A DNA stretch of 64,000 bases from Sphingobacterium zeae (GTDB lineage: Bacteria; Bacteroidota; Bacteroidia; Sphingobacteriales; Sphingobacteriaceae), in assembly GCF_030818895.1 (NCBI RefSeq), contig NZ_JAUTBA010000001.1, forward strand, positions 310,001 through 374,000. The letters are read 5' to 3'. The notes below the pieces were generated by a model that saw nothing but the letters and a program-made list of their open reading frames with translations, searched no databases and was not told the origin of the DNA. Positions 25,907 to 34,386 of the stretch are shown in pieces. Position 1 is the stretch's first letter. The number at the start of each line of letters is the position of its first letter. Both the position numbers and the translations under genes were made by a program.

Positions 25907-27244
25907 TTATTTCCTTACAATTTCACCATATAGATCGAAATCTTCGGCACGGTCGATTTTTACCTGAACAAAATCACCAATACGTGCATAAGAATCTGCA
26001 GCAGGAATCAAGACCTCATTGTCAACCTCCGGGGAGTCGTATTCTGTGCGGCCAATAAAGTAATCGCCGTCTATACGATCAACCAGCACTTTATAAGTAT
26101 GACCAACCTTAGACTGATTGATATCATAAGAAATCCCTTGCTGTACTTCCATGATCGCTTCGACACGCTCCTCTTTTACTTCCTGGGGCACATTATCCTC
26201 CAAAGTATGTGCGTGTGTTTTTTCTTCGTGAGAATAAGTAAAACAACCTAACCTGTCAAAACGAGTCTCTTCAACCCAGTCTAACATCTCCTGAAAGTCC
26301 TGTTCAGTTTCACCTGGATAACCACAAATTAATGTTGTACGCAAGGCGATATCCGGAACTTTGTCACGTATTGCATTGACAAGATCTATCTGTTTCTGTT
26401 TTGTTGTACCTCTGCGCATAGACTTCAACATCGGATCAGATATATGTTGCAGTGGCATATCCAAGTAATTACAGATATTTGAACGTTCATTCATGGCGTC
26501 CAAAATATCCATTGGGAACCCCGAAGGATAGGCGTACTGCAGTCTGATCCATTCGATACCATCGACATCAGATAAATGACGCATGAGATCAGAAAGATTA
26601 CGCTTGCCATAGATGTCGAGGCCATAATAAGTTAGATCCTGTGCTATTAAAATTAATTCTTTGGTACCGTTCGAAGCAAGGAATTTAGCTTCTTTAACCA
26701 GATCGTCAATGGACTTGGAAACGTGCTTACCACGCATCAAAGGAATTGCACAGAAAGAACATGGGCGGTTACACCCCTCGGCAATTTTAAAATAAGAAAA
26801 ATGAGAAGGTGTTGTCAATAGTCGCTCACCGAGCAATTCATGCCGATAATCAGCACCAATGGAAGACAATAGATCCGGCAGATCGTTCGTACCGAAAAAA
26901 GCATCAACATTCGGGATTTCAGACTGCAGCTCTGGTTTATACCGTTCTGAAAGGCAGCCGGTAACGATCACTTTATTGATTTTTCCTTGTTCTTTTAGAT
27001 CCGAATATTGCAAGATGGCGTCAATAGATTCCTGCTTGGCATTATCAATAAAACCGCAGGTATTGATCACGACAATATCATTCGCCTGTATATTTGATGC
27101 TTCATGAACAACTTCCATCTGATTGCCTTTCAACTGGCCCATCAGAACTTCACTATCGTGAATATTTTTCGAACAGCCCAAGGTCACCACATTGACACGT
27201 GGTTTATTAACCAACGGGGCTGGTTTCGCGTATTTTGTCTTCAT
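25907..27244 (-). CDS. rimO: Ribosomal protein S12 methylthiotransferase RimO
   Basis: The 445-residue protein has the three-domain MTTase layout. The N-terminal UPF0004 domain has cysteines for the second cluster in VVTLGCSKNIHDSE, INTCGFIDNAKQESID and VTGCLSERY. The radical-SAM domain contains CNRPCSFCAIPLMRG (the C-x3-C-x2-C triad), and the C-terminal TRAM domain is seen in DYFIGRTEYDSPEVDNEV. It methylthiolates the conserved aspartate of ribosomal protein S12 using S-adenosylmethionine. IPLMRGKH and the SPEVD motif separate RimO from MiaB. It follows ftsY by 18 bases and is probably co-transcribed with it. Confidence 0.96.
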   Translation of the reverse strand: MKTKYAKPAPLVNKPRVNVVTLGCSKNIHDSEVLMGQLKGNQMEVVHEASNIQANDIVVINTCGFIDNAKQESIDAILQYSDLKEQGKINKVIVTGCLSERYKPELQSEIPNVDAFFGTNDLPDLLSSIGADYRHELLGERLLTTPSHFSYFKIAEGCNRPCSFCAIPLMRGKHVSKSIDDLVKEAKFLASNGTKELILIAQDLTYYGLDIYGKRNLSDLMRHLSDVDGIEWIRLQYAYPSGFPMDILDAMNERSNICNYLDMPLQHISDPMLKSMRRGTTKQKQIDLVNAIRDKVPDIALRTTLICGYPGETEQDFQEMLDWVEETRFDRLGCFTYSHEEKTHAHTLEDNVPQEVKEERVEAIMEVQQGISYDINQSKVGHTYKVLVDRIDGDYFIGRTEYDSPEVDNEVLIPAADSYARIGDFVQVKIDRAEDFDLYGEIVRK

Positions 27245-27262
27245 ATAATTTGAAGGCAGACT

Positions 27263-28225
27263 CTATTTAAAAAGGGAGTCTACAAATTCCTTTTTGTTAA
27301 ACAACTGAAGATCACCAATTTTCTCTCCTACACCAATATATTTCACGGGGATCTTAAATTGATCGGATATACCGATAACTACGCCCCCCTTAGCTGTTCC
27401 ATCAAGCTTCGTCAATGCTAAGGCGTTCACATCTGTTGCTTGCGTAAATTGTGTACACTGCTCAATGGCATTTTGCCCTGTCGAGGCATCCAAAACCAAC
27501 AAGATTTCATGTGGAGCCCCTGGAACAACCTTTTGCATAACATTCTTGATCTTAGTTAGCTCATGCATTAAGCCAACCTTATTATGCAAGCGCCCTGCCG
27601 TATCTATGATACAGACATCTTCACCATTTGCGACAGCGGATTTTACGGTATCATAAGCCACTGAAGCAGGGTCTGACCCCATGGCCTGAGCGACAACACG
27701 AACGCCAACACGCTCGCCCCATAATTTAAGTTGATCAACGGCTGCAGCACGAAAGGTATCCGCAGCACCCAATACAACTTTGCTGCCAGCTTGCTTCAGC
27801 TGATGAGCCAGTTTGCCAATAGTTGTTGTTTTACCAACCCCATTAACACCCACAACCATAATAACATAGGGCTTATGCTCACCATAATTGAAATGTTCGA
27901 AATCAGCGCTATTGTTCTCTGCCAGTAACGTTTGAATTTCCTCCTTCAAGAGATTATTTAGCTCTGAAGTAGAAACGTATTTATCTCGGGCAACACGGGC
28001 TTGTATGCGATCAATGATTTTTAAAGTCGTCGTAACCCCCACATCAGAAGTAACTAAAACTTCTTCCAGATTATCCAATACATCGTCGTCTACAGTTGAC
28101 TTACCAACTACAGCTTTTGTAATCTTGGATAAAAAGCCTTCCTTTGTCTTTTCCAAACCCTTATCTAAGGCCTGTTCTTCTTCTTGTGTTTGCGGTTTTT
28201 TCTTAAAAAAATCAAATAATCCCAT
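27263..28225 (-). CDS. ftsY: Signal recognition particle receptor FtsY
   Basis: The product is 320 residues from the ATG at 28225 (MGLFDFFKKK). The longer frame upstream includes the promoter box and is rejected. The short basic and acidic A region is followed by the N domain (KTKEGFLSKITKAVVGK) and a SRP-type GTPase with VGVNGVGKTTTIGKLA (G1), DTFRAAAVDQL, DTAGRLHN (G3) and TKLDGTAKGG (G4). It docks ribosome-SRP complexes at the membrane for co-translational insertion. A TATATTTG box lies 26 bases upstream, overlapping the preceding terminator region, so it has its own promoter after the rpmB-rpmG-DUF4295 unit. Confidence 0.97.
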   Translation of the reverse strand: MGLFDFFKKKPQTQEEEQALDKGLEKTKEGFLSKITKAVVGKSTVDDDVLDNLEEVLVTSDVGVTTTLKIIDRIQARVARDKYVSTSELNNLLKEEIQTLLAENNSADFEHFNYGEHKPYVIMVVGVNGVGKTTTIGKLAHQLKQAGSKVVLGAADTFRAAAVDQLKLWGERVGVRVVAQAMGSDPASVAYDTVKSAVANGEDVCIIDTAGRLHNKVGLMHELTKIKNVMQKVVPGAPHEILLVLDASTGQNAIEQCTQFTQATDVNALALTKLDGTAKGGVVIGISDQFKIPVKYIGVGEKIGDLQLFNKKEFVDSLFK

Positions 28226-28250
28226 GGAATGTGTAGTGAAAATTGATGTC

Positions 28251-28258
28251 CAAATATA
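28251..28258 (-). promoter_or_regulatory. -7 promoter box of ftsY
   Basis: TATATTTG on the minus strand, an exact match. A TTTG word at 28274-28277 inside the preceding T-run could serve as the -33 element. Confidence 0.6.
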
Positions 28259-28274
28259 AACAAATGTCCTAAAC

Positions 28275-28309
28275 AAAAAAAGCCCTTTCGGTAGGATACC
28301 AAAACGGCT
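28275..28309 (-). terminator. Terminator of the rpmB-rpmG-DUF4295 unit
   Basis: AGCC/GGCT outer pairs and a TTTTGGTA/TACCGAAA inner stem, followed by a run of seven T residues on the minus strand. Confidence 0.75.
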
Positions 28310-28363
28310 ATTTTTATCGAATTCTTTTTAAAGAAAAACTTTAAAAAAGGAAAATACTACTCG

Positions 28364-28525
28364 TTATTTTTGAGCTGCTGCAACTACGTCTTTCACTTTA
28401 TCATTGTGAACCATACCTTCTTTGAAAGTATACGCGCCAGTTTTTGCAGATTTAGTAGTAATAATAACCTTTGTAAATTCTTTACCGCCACCTTTTTGTA
28501 ACGATGCAACTGCTTTCTTTGCCAT
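28364..28525 (-). CDS. DUF4295 family small basic protein
   Basis: The 53-residue product begins MAKKAVASLQKGGGKEFTKV and ends VVAAAQK. It is too short for most ORF callers but in a fixed Bacteroidota position between rpmG and ftsY. The high lysine content and ribosomal context suggest a ribosome-associated protein, but its function is not established. It starts 51 bases after rpmG and is followed by a terminator, so rpmB, rpmG and this gene form one unit. The start ATG at 28525 is the only one that gives the full conserved N-terminus. Confidence 0.9.
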   Translation of the reverse strand: MAKKAVASLQKGGGKEFTKVIITTKSAKTGAYTFKEGMVHNDKVKDVVAAAQK

Positions 28526-28576
28526 GGTATATTAATATTTTACTTAGCATCTCTTTCAAGTGCCAAGATATGTGAC

Positions 28577-28759
28577 TTACTTAATTTCTTTATGAACAGT
28601 AACTTTTCTCAATACTGGGTTGAATTTTTTCAACTCTAAACGCTCAGTCGTGTTCTTTTTGTTTTTAGTAGTGATGTAACGAGACATTCCCGGAAGACCA
28701 CTTTCTTTGTGTTCAGTACATTCTAAGATAACTTGTACTCTATTTCCTTTTTTAGCCAT
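28577..28759 (-). CDS. rpmG: 50S ribosomal protein L33
   Basis: The 60-residue, full-length L33 has the signature [19 protein letters not shown]. It has one cysteine (in ILECTEHKE) rather than the four of the zinc-binding type, so it is the zinc-independent (C-minus) form. It lies 75 bases downstream of rpmB in the usual Bacteroidota order. Confidence 0.97.
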   Translation of the reverse strand: MAKKGNRVQVILECTEHKESGLPGMSRYITTKNKKNTTERLELKKFNPVLRKVTVHKEIK

Positions 28760-28834
28760 TGTTTTACTTTATTTTGAATCCTATTAGGATTGAAATTTCA
28801 TGAATAATCTTAATGTAACAGGCGCGACAATCAA

Positions 28835-29068
28835 TTAGATTGAGCCTTTAACGATAAATTTATTGATCGCTGCTGTAATCCCGTTCTTGTTGATAGTCTT
28901 GATAGCAGAAGTAGATACTTTCAACGTAATCCAACGATCTTCTTCTGGAATGTAAAAACGTTTAGTTTGTAAATTTGGATAGAATTTACGTTTAGTTTTA
29001 ACGTTTGAGTGAGAAACGTTATTCCCTGTTAACGCCGCTTTGCCTGTTAAATCACAAATTCTTGACAT
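28835..29068 (-). CDS. rpmB: 50S ribosomal protein L28
   Basis: The 77-residue full-length L28 starts MSRICDLTGKAALTGNNVSHS and has TKRKFYPNLQ. It is the first gene of the ribosomal unit. In its leader (29114-29132) CTTTGCA and TGCAAAG form a small inverted repeat; whether it is regulatory is unknown. No exact -7 box was found. Confidence 0.97.
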   Translation of the reverse strand: MSRICDLTGKAALTGNNVSHSNVKTKRKFYPNLQTKRFYIPEEDRWITLKVSTSAIKTINKNGITAAINKFIVKGSI

Positions 29069-29240
29069 GATATTATTTTTTTGTTGTCTTTATTACAATA
29101 TGTTAATCCTTTGCACTCTCTGCAAAGAGTTTGCAAATATCTATATTTTTTTTTAGATAAGCAACAAGATAATTGGAATTATTTTTAAAAATAGTTCTAC
29201 ATAGGATGGGTATTGGCAAAAATAAAGGATTTTATTGTAT

Positions 29241-29248
29241 TATATTTG
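29241..29248 (+). promoter_or_regulatory. -7 promoter box of the small membrane gene and recO
   Basis: TATATTTG, an exact match, 37 bases before the ATG at 29286 and divergent from rpmB. Confidence 0.6.
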
Positions 29249-29285
29249 CTCTGTAAAGAAAAATAGTTTTCAACAATTCACATTT

Positions 29286-29531
29286 ATGAACAAATATCTT
29301 CGCAAGGGTATAAGGGAAATCATCATCGGTGTGGTACTGGTGATAGGGGGATATTATCTCATGGAACAACGCTCTAACTGGTATAAGCTCGCTATGCTGA
29401 TTGGAGTAATTGTATTTAGTGCAGGCTTCCTCACTTTAATCTATCGCATGATTCGTAAGGTAGACCGAGATGCCCTTATCGAGATGCGTGAGGAAGGACA
29501 TAAAAAAGATAAAGAAGGGAATGCTGAATAA
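29286..29531 (+). CDS. Small two-helix inner-membrane protein
   Basis: The product is 81 residues from the ATG at 29286. It has two membrane helices (about residues 10-27 and 36-56) and a charged C-terminal tail ending KKDKEGNAE. I do not recognise the family. Its end overlaps the start of recO by 11 bases, so the two are translationally coupled. That conserved-looking arrangement is the only functional hint. Confidence 0.7.
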   Translation: MNKYLRKGIREIIIGVVLVIGGYYLMEQRSNWYKLAMLIGVIVFSAGFLTLIYRMIRKVDRDALIEMREEGHKKDKEGNAE

Positions 29532-30244
29532 AACTAGAGCTGTAGTCTTAAAAACAACAAATTATTCGGAAAGTAGTCTCGTTGCCCAACTATATACCGA
29601 ACATTTTGGCATGCAATCTTATCTTATTGCCGGAGCAAGGAAGCCTAAAGGAAAAATCAAGGCCAATATTCTCCAACCTTTACATTTATTGGAAATAGTC
29701 GCCACACATAAAGATAATGGTTCGCTACAACGGATCTCTGAAGCACGTCAGGCACCCGCACTGCAAGAAATACCTTATGACATCGTCAAAAGTTCGTTGG
29801 CTCTTTTTCTGAATGAGATACTTTATAAAATACTGAAGGAACAAGAACATGACAGCTACCTTTTCGAATTTATTCATCAATCTATACTGTGGCTGGATCA
29901 AAGTCATTCAAACCTCGCCAATTTTCATCTCGTCTTTTTAATAAAACTCACACGCTTCCTTGGGTTTTATCCGGCCAAATCGAAACAAGTACTCCCGCTA
30001 TTTCAATCTTCACGAAGCAACCTTTTCAAATAGCCTTCCTGAACATCCGCTTGTATTACAGGAACCACATACGTCTATATTCAGAAATTTAATCGAATCC
30101 GAATATTCAAATTGCGATCGAATTAAGATGACCAGCTCAGATAGACAATTTTTGCTAGAAAAAGTTCTTGATTTCTATCGCTTGCACCGTACAAATTTTA
30201 AAGAAATAAAATCCCTCTACATTCTCGAAGAGATTTTTCGATAA
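29521..30244 (+). pseudogene. recO: DNA repair protein RecO, gene split by an apparent single-base frameshift
   Basis: From the ATG at 29521 the frame encodes a typical RecO N-terminal OB fold (MLNKTRAVVLKTTNYSESSL, GARKPKGKIKANILQPL) and helical middle up to LTRFLGFYP. It then leaves the RecO pattern and stops at 30033. One base over, the pattern continues: NKYSRYFNLHEATFSNSLPE and the conserved C-terminus EIKSLYILEEIF ending at 30244. The switch lies between about 29974 and 29990 and needs one extra base (or two missing) in the window. RecO loads RecA on SSB-coated DNA with RecR. Joined, the protein would have about 240 residues, the normal length. It is either a true mutation or a sequence error. 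Confidence 0.85.
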
Positions 30245-30484
30245 TTAAGTCCAAGTTTCTTATTCAAAAGGTCCAACAGGCGCTCTTTGGATAACAGGAA
30301 ATAAATATTATCCCAGAAACGTGAAACAACCAAAACAAGATATCCGGCAATTACCTACTTGGTAACGATCCGCTTGTCTCTAATAATTGTTCTATTGGAT
30401 AAATTCTTGGTACATTTATTGTAACAAAGCTGAAATAACATATAGTTTACTAACATAATTTTCACCAAAAAAAGTATTAAAGAT

Positions 30485-31012
30485 ATGGAACTTAAAGAAG
30501 TCTTTTTAAAAGTTGTTCGAGACAACTACGCTAATTTTGAGGGTAGAGCCCGTCGAAAAGAATATTGGATGTTTGTTCTCGCTGTATTTGTCTTGTTTTT
30601 TGCACTCGGCATCGTTGGCGGTATTTTGTCGGTTGTAAGCGATACCTTAGCGGGTTTGTTTTATGGTATCATGGGGTTAGCGTATTTAGCGTTATTGATT
30701 CCAGCGATAGCAGTGACCGTAAGAAGACTTCATGATACAAACAAATCGGGCTGGTTTATACTGGTTTCCTTAATTCCATTTGTTGGAAGTCTATATTTAC
30801 TTTACTTAGAAATTCTAGAGGGTGATAAAGGTCCAAACCAATATGGACCAGATCCTAAGGCTGTTGAAAATGCTTCAAATCATCCTTTTAATCAAAGCCA
30901 AGATCCATTTGGTTCTTCTCGTACGCAAGATCCATTTGGAAGTTCACAAATTGGAAGTTCGCAGCCTTCAAATCCAACACCGCCGCCACCTGACAAAGAT
31001 CCCTTCGCTTAA
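30485..31012 (+). CDS. DUF805 family membrane protein with a repetitive tail
   Basis: The 175-residue protein starts with the DUF805 signature (NYANFEGRARRKEYWMF), has three to four membrane helices between about residues 25 and 115, and the typical RRLHDTNKSGWFIL loop. The final 50 residues are low-complexity, with two QDPFGSS units followed by a proline run. The tail lies outside the DUF805 fold and is probably disordered. Function is unknown; DUF805 proteins are inner-membrane proteins. It is a single gene with a strong terminator. Confidence 0.88.
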   Translation: MELKEVFLKVVRDNYANFEGRARRKEYWMFVLAVFVLFFALGIVGGILSVVSDTLAGLFYGIMGLAYLALLIPAIAVTVRRLHDTNKSGWFILVSLIPFVGSLYLLYLEILEGDKGPNQYGPDPKAVENASNHPFNQSQDPFGSSRTQDPFGSSQIGSSQPSNPTPPPPDKDPFA

Positions 31013-31027
31013 ATTCTAAAATCGTAT

Positions 31028-31063
31028 AAAAAAAGCTTTCACAGGAATGTGAAAGCTTTTTTT
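31028..31063. terminator. Bidirectional terminator after the DUF805 gene
   Basis: A 16-bp perfect stem around AGCTTTCACA with A- and T-runs on its flanks. It serves two converging genes. Confidence 0.92.
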
Positions 31064-31073
31064 TGCTGTTTTA

Positions 31074-31274
31074 TTAATGTCTATGCTTTTTCTTTTGCTG
31101 CCCCGGAGCAAATTCCCGTGCAGACCGTTCTCCATAGTATTTTTTAGCTTGCCCTGGCGGCATTTTTTTCGGTCCACGTCCATGACCGTGACCGTGACTA
31201 TGGTGTGTTGTATAACATGCCGACATCGAAATCATCATCACCGCAGAAAGAACTAATGCTAAAGTACGCTTCAT
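31074..31274 (-). CDS. Small histidine-rich lipoprotein
   Basis: The product is 66 residues from the ATG at 31274. The signal peptide ends in a lipobox MSAC (cysteine about residue 19). It is followed by a His/Gly stretch (HHSHGHGHGRGP) and then KMPPGQAKKYYGERSA and EFAPGQQKKKHRH. Short Bacteroidota proteins with the PPGQAKK/APGQ pattern are common; some carry a quinol oxidase label that I do not trust. The histidine cluster could bind a metal, but this is inference. Confidence 0.7.
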   Translation of the reverse strand: MKRTLALVLSAVMMISMSACYTTHHSHGHGHGRGPKKMPPGQAKKYYGERSAREFAPGQQKKKHRH

Positions 31275-31386
31275 TTTAAATTGAAATTTTAAGTACATTA
31301 TAAACAATTATCAGTCCAAACTCAATTAGCAAAGCCTCAGTCTGATTTTTTGCTACCGAAAATCTTAAACAACCTGCTAAAAATAA

Positions 31387-31417
31387 AAAAAGCCTATGCT
31401 GTGCGCATAGGCTTTTT
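31387..31417 (-). terminator. Terminator of the cold shock gene
   Basis: A 13-bp perfect stem (AAAAAGCCTATGC and its complement) with a five-base loop, and T-run on the minus strand. Confidence 0.9.
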
Positions 31418-31442
31418 CACAATAAATATATCTTCAATCTAA

Positions 31443-31634
31443 TTAGATAACTCTTACATTTACCGCATTAAGACCTTTACGGCCTTGTTCAACTTCGTAA
31501 GATACACTATCATTCTCACGAACTTTGTCTACTAATCCAGAAACGTGAACAAAAATTTCGCTCTCGCCTGAGTTAGGGATGATGAAACCGAAACCTTTGG
31601 TCTCATTAAAGAATTTTACTTTACCTTCTTGCAT
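31443..31634 (-). CDS. Cold shock domain protein (CspA family)
   Basis: The 63-residue single cold-shock domain has RNP1 (KGFGFI) and RNP2 (EIFVHVS) motifs. It binds single-stranded nucleic acids and acts as an RNA chaperone. It lacks tryptophan at the usual RNP1-flanking place (KFFNETKGFGFI). The leader carries TACCTTTA (one mismatch from the -7 consensus) near 31653. Monocistronic. Confidence 0.95.
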   Translation of the reverse strand: MQEGKVKFFNETKGFGFIIPNSGESEIFVHVSGLVDKVRENDSVSYEVEQGRKGLNAVNVRVI

Positions 31635-31796
31635 GGCACTATGTTATTAATTTCCCTAAAGGTATAGAAATAAAATCAAAAATTTTAACCTTTTTATTTT
31701 TTTTACCCGTTAAACTTTTTCATCAACTTTGGCTCCAATCTTGTAGCAATGCGATAATAGCAATCGTATTATTAGAAAAACTTTAAGACAAAAAAT

Positions 31797-32513
31797 ATGA
31801 AAAAAATAGTGTTAGGACTTGCCTTTTTAGGCTTTATGACTCAATTAAATGCACAACAAATGGTTAATAAAGAGTTTGTATCCACGGTGGGACGTGCAGA
31901 AGAAGAAGTAACTCCCGACATCATCTACATCGATGTGACGCTAAAAGAGTTTTATGAAAACGGTAACACCAAGAAAAAAGCTGCAATAGACAAATTAGAA
32001 AAAGATCTGTTTGATTCGGCAACAAAAGCTGGTATCAAAAAAGAAGATTTTACCATCCAAAACATCTGGAGCTACAATGTACCGGACAAAAAGAAAAAAG
32101 ACACCGATATACTGCTTTCTAGACAATATCGTATTAAGGTAACCAACTTAAATAATTTGGATCAACTACTCGATGGCGTCGACAAAGCGGGTATCCAAAG
32201 TACTTATATCAGTGAGTACGATTACTCGAAGAAAAAAGAACTGGAAAAAAGCTTAAAGACCAAAGCAGTATTGGATGCCAAAGTTAATGCACAGATTTTA
32301 GCAGAAGCAGCAGGACAAAAAATCGGAAAGGCTATTGTATTGTCTGAAACACCGCAGCAGATTATCTTTGGCGTTCAGCCGATGATGCGCAATGCAATGT
32401 ATAAAGGTGCAATGGAGCAAGCAGCAGATAGTGCTGGCAGTGGCGGACTTGACTTAAATATCAGACCAATGAAAGTGACAAGTGAGATCAGCGCTTCATT
32501 CGAATTATTGTAA
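31797..32513 (+). CDS. SIMPL domain-containing periplasmic protein (DUF541)
   Basis: The 238-residue protein has a signal peptide (FMTQLNAQ cleavage) and a SIMPL/DUF541 domain, with GRAEEEVTPDIIYIDVTLKE at the start of the domain and AAGQKIGKAIVLSETPQ near its end. Members include the E. coli YggE type, linked to oxidative-stress tolerance; the biochemical role is unknown. The DUF4112 gene begins two bases after the stop, so the two form an operon. Confidence 0.85.
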   Translation: MKKIVLGLAFLGFMTQLNAQQMVNKEFVSTVGRAEEEVTPDIIYIDVTLKEFYENGNTKKKAAIDKLEKDLFDSATKAGIKKEDFTIQNIWSYNVPDKKKKDTDILLSRQYRIKVTNLNNLDQLLDGVDKAGIQSTYISEYDYSKKKELEKSLKTKAVLDAKVNAQILAEAAGQKIGKAIVLSETPQQIIFGVQPMMRNAMYKGAMEQAADSAGSGGLDLNIRPMKVTSEISASFELL

Positions 32514-32515
32514 TC

Positions 32516-33007
32516 ATGCATCGAGAGAAAACTCCCGCAGATAAATTAAAACAAATTGACCAAGATTTCGGTTGGATAGACCGAATATCTTGGTTAATGG
32601 ATAATCAGTTTAAAATTGGAGGCTTTCGGTTTGGCCTAGATCCGCTATTAAACCTTATTCCCCTAGGCGGTGCGATAGCAGGCTTTGGCACATCTTTAAT
32701 TCTTGTACTTGCCATGTGGCGTAACGGCGCCAGCCCCAAGCTCGTTATAAGGATGCTTTTGAACATCTCGCTGGACGCAATTCTAGGTAGCATTCCGCTA
32801 CTCGGAAACTTGCTCGATTTCTTTAGCAAGGCCAACGAAAAGAACATCAAATTACTCAGACAACACTATTACGAAGGAAAGCATACCGGATCGGGCATTG
32901 GCATCATCATCACCATACTAATTGTTTTTTTCCTCCTCATCTCGGTTACATTATATCTTATTTGGATCTTTTTTTCTTGGGCTTTCTCACTTCTTAATGG
33001 CGTCTAG
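32516..33007 (+). CDS. DUF4112 family membrane protein
   Basis: The 163-residue protein shows the DUF4112 pattern DPLLNLIPLGGAIAGFGTS and DAILGSIPLLGNLLDFF, each a membrane-dipping helix, plus a strongly hydrophobic C-terminal helix. The glycine/proline-rich hairpins suggest a small integral membrane protein. Function unknown. It is in an operon with the SIMPL gene. Confidence 0.85.
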   Translation: MHREKTPADKLKQIDQDFGWIDRISWLMDNQFKIGGFRFGLDPLLNLIPLGGAIAGFGTSLILVLAMWRNGASPKLVIRMLLNISLDAILGSIPLLGNLLDFFSKANEKNIKLLRQHYYEGKHTGSGIGIIITILIVFFLLISVTLYLIWIFFSWAFSLLNGV

Positions 33008-33143
33008 AAACTACTATTCTTAACACACTCCAACTAAAATCGCTTCCTTTCTGGGAAACAATTGCATATATCCAATATCTATTTAATAATTTTGATGTCG
33101 ATAGTCATCCCGTATGATGTCAAAAACTTAATCCCGATTTAAA

Positions 33144-33512
33144 ATGAGTAAAAAAAGAATATTTGCACTGATTGTAATAGCCGTCATGTTGACCGCTATT
33201 TTGACTAACCCAAGCAAAGAGGAGCACGAAAAGATTGTACGAGCTAAAGCTGAACAACTATTGAAAAGCCAGCTTCACGCAAAGGATCAGCAGTTCTTCG
33301 GATTGGGGATGCAGCTCTTTGGTAACGATATTGTCGATAAATTCATTCAGACCTCAGTCGTGGTTGACAACTACTACTTATTTTCCTTGACAAAAATCAA
33401 ATGGCAAGGTACCGAACAGACCATCGGTGGAGGAGCTTTCAAACATATTTTGCTGAGTCCAAAAATCGATGAAAAAGCAGACGAAATTATTGCAGCACTC
33501 AAAAAGATCTAA
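33144..33512 (+). CDS. Small membrane-anchored protein (DUF4359-like)
   Basis: The 122-residue protein has a single N-terminal hydrophobic segment (residues 5-21) followed by TNPSKEEHEKIV, a start I associate with DUF4359 proteins. The rest is soluble, periplasmic if the helix is a signal anchor. The truC gene starts one base after its stop codon, so the two are co-transcribed. Function unknown. Confidence 0.65.
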   Translation: MSKKRIFALIVIAVMLTAILTNPSKEEHEKIVRAKAEQLLKSQLHAKDQQFFGLGMQLFGNDIVDKFIQTSVVVDNYYLFSLTKIKWQGTEQTIGGGAFKHILLSPKIDEKADEIIAALKKI

Positions 33513-33513
33513 T

Positions 33514-34212
33514 ATGCCTTTAGAAATACTCTACGAAGACGAATCTATCGTTGCCATCAACAAACCGCATGGACTATTGGTACACCGGTCTTCTATCGCG
33601 CGCGATGCTTCAGAATTTGCGCTACAGCTACTTCGGGACCAATTAGGGAAACCAGTTTATCCTGCACATCGTTTGGACAGGAAGACCGGGGGCATACTGC
33701 TATTTTCACTCAATAAGGAGACTGACCAATATTTACAAAAAAGTTTTCAGGAGCGTAAGGTCGACAAAAAATACCTCGCCGTCCTGAGGGGCTTCGCGCC
33801 AGCAGCAGGTCTGATTGATTATCCCTTGAAAAGAGACGATGGCACAACTCAGGAAGCACAGACATCTTTTCGTTTGCTTGCTCAAAGTGAGCTGTCCGTT
33901 TCTTACGGAAAATTTCCGACATCGCGATATAGTCTCGTCGAGGCCAATCCCATTACGGGACGTATGCATCAGTTGCGTCGCCATTTTGCGCATATCTTCC
34001 ACCCTATTATTGGCGATCGTCCGCATGGATGCAATAAGCAAAACAAGTTTTGGAAAGAAACATACCAAATGGACACCATGCTCTTACATGCGTCGGAGCT
34101 CACCTTTAAACATCCTCTATCGGGTGAAGACGTGCATATCAAAGCGACCTTGCAAGCTGATTTCGCACGAGTATTGGATATACTAAACCTCAACGAAGTA
34201 TGTTACAGCTAA
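33514..34212 (+). CDS. truC: tRNA pseudouridine synthase C (TruC-type, RluA family)
   Basis: The product is 232 residues from the ATG at 33514. It has the RluA-family catalytic motif AHRLDRKTGG (aspartate near residue 54) and the TruC-like C-terminal pattern GRMHQLRRHFAHIFHPIIGD with HGCNKQNKF. TruC makes pseudouridine at position 65 of some tRNAs. The first ATG after the previous stop is the natural start; upstream in-frame codons belong to the overlapping gene. Assignment to TruC rather than another RluA enzyme rests on the HL-HI-HPIIGD region. Confidence 0.85.
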   Translation: MPLEILYEDESIVAINKPHGLLVHRSSIARDASEFALQLLRDQLGKPVYPAHRLDRKTGGILLFSLNKETDQYLQKSFQERKVDKKYLAVLRGFAPAAGLIDYPLKRDDGTTQEAQTSFRLLAQSELSVSYGKFPTSRYSLVEANPITGRMHQLRRHFAHIFHPIIGDRPHGCNKQNKFWKETYQMDTMLLHASELTFKHPLSGEDVHIKATLQADFARVLDILNLNEVCYS

Positions 34213-34355
34213 TTTTAGAAGCCGTCATCAGTATATCTGGCATTAATGCAGCTGCTGGGATTGCCTAGATAACCTAACCCGCTATTCCCTTAAAGCCAAC
34301 AATTAAATCGATTGTTCTAAAATAGATTCACAGTGAGGAATCACGTATATTTTAT

Positions 34356-34363
34356 TAAATTTG
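34356..34363 (+). promoter_or_regulatory. -7 promoter box of gcvT
   Basis: TAAATTTG, an exact match, 23 bases before the gcvT ATG. Confidence 0.6.
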
Positions 34364-34386
34364 CAGCTGACTAAAACTTAATTTTT

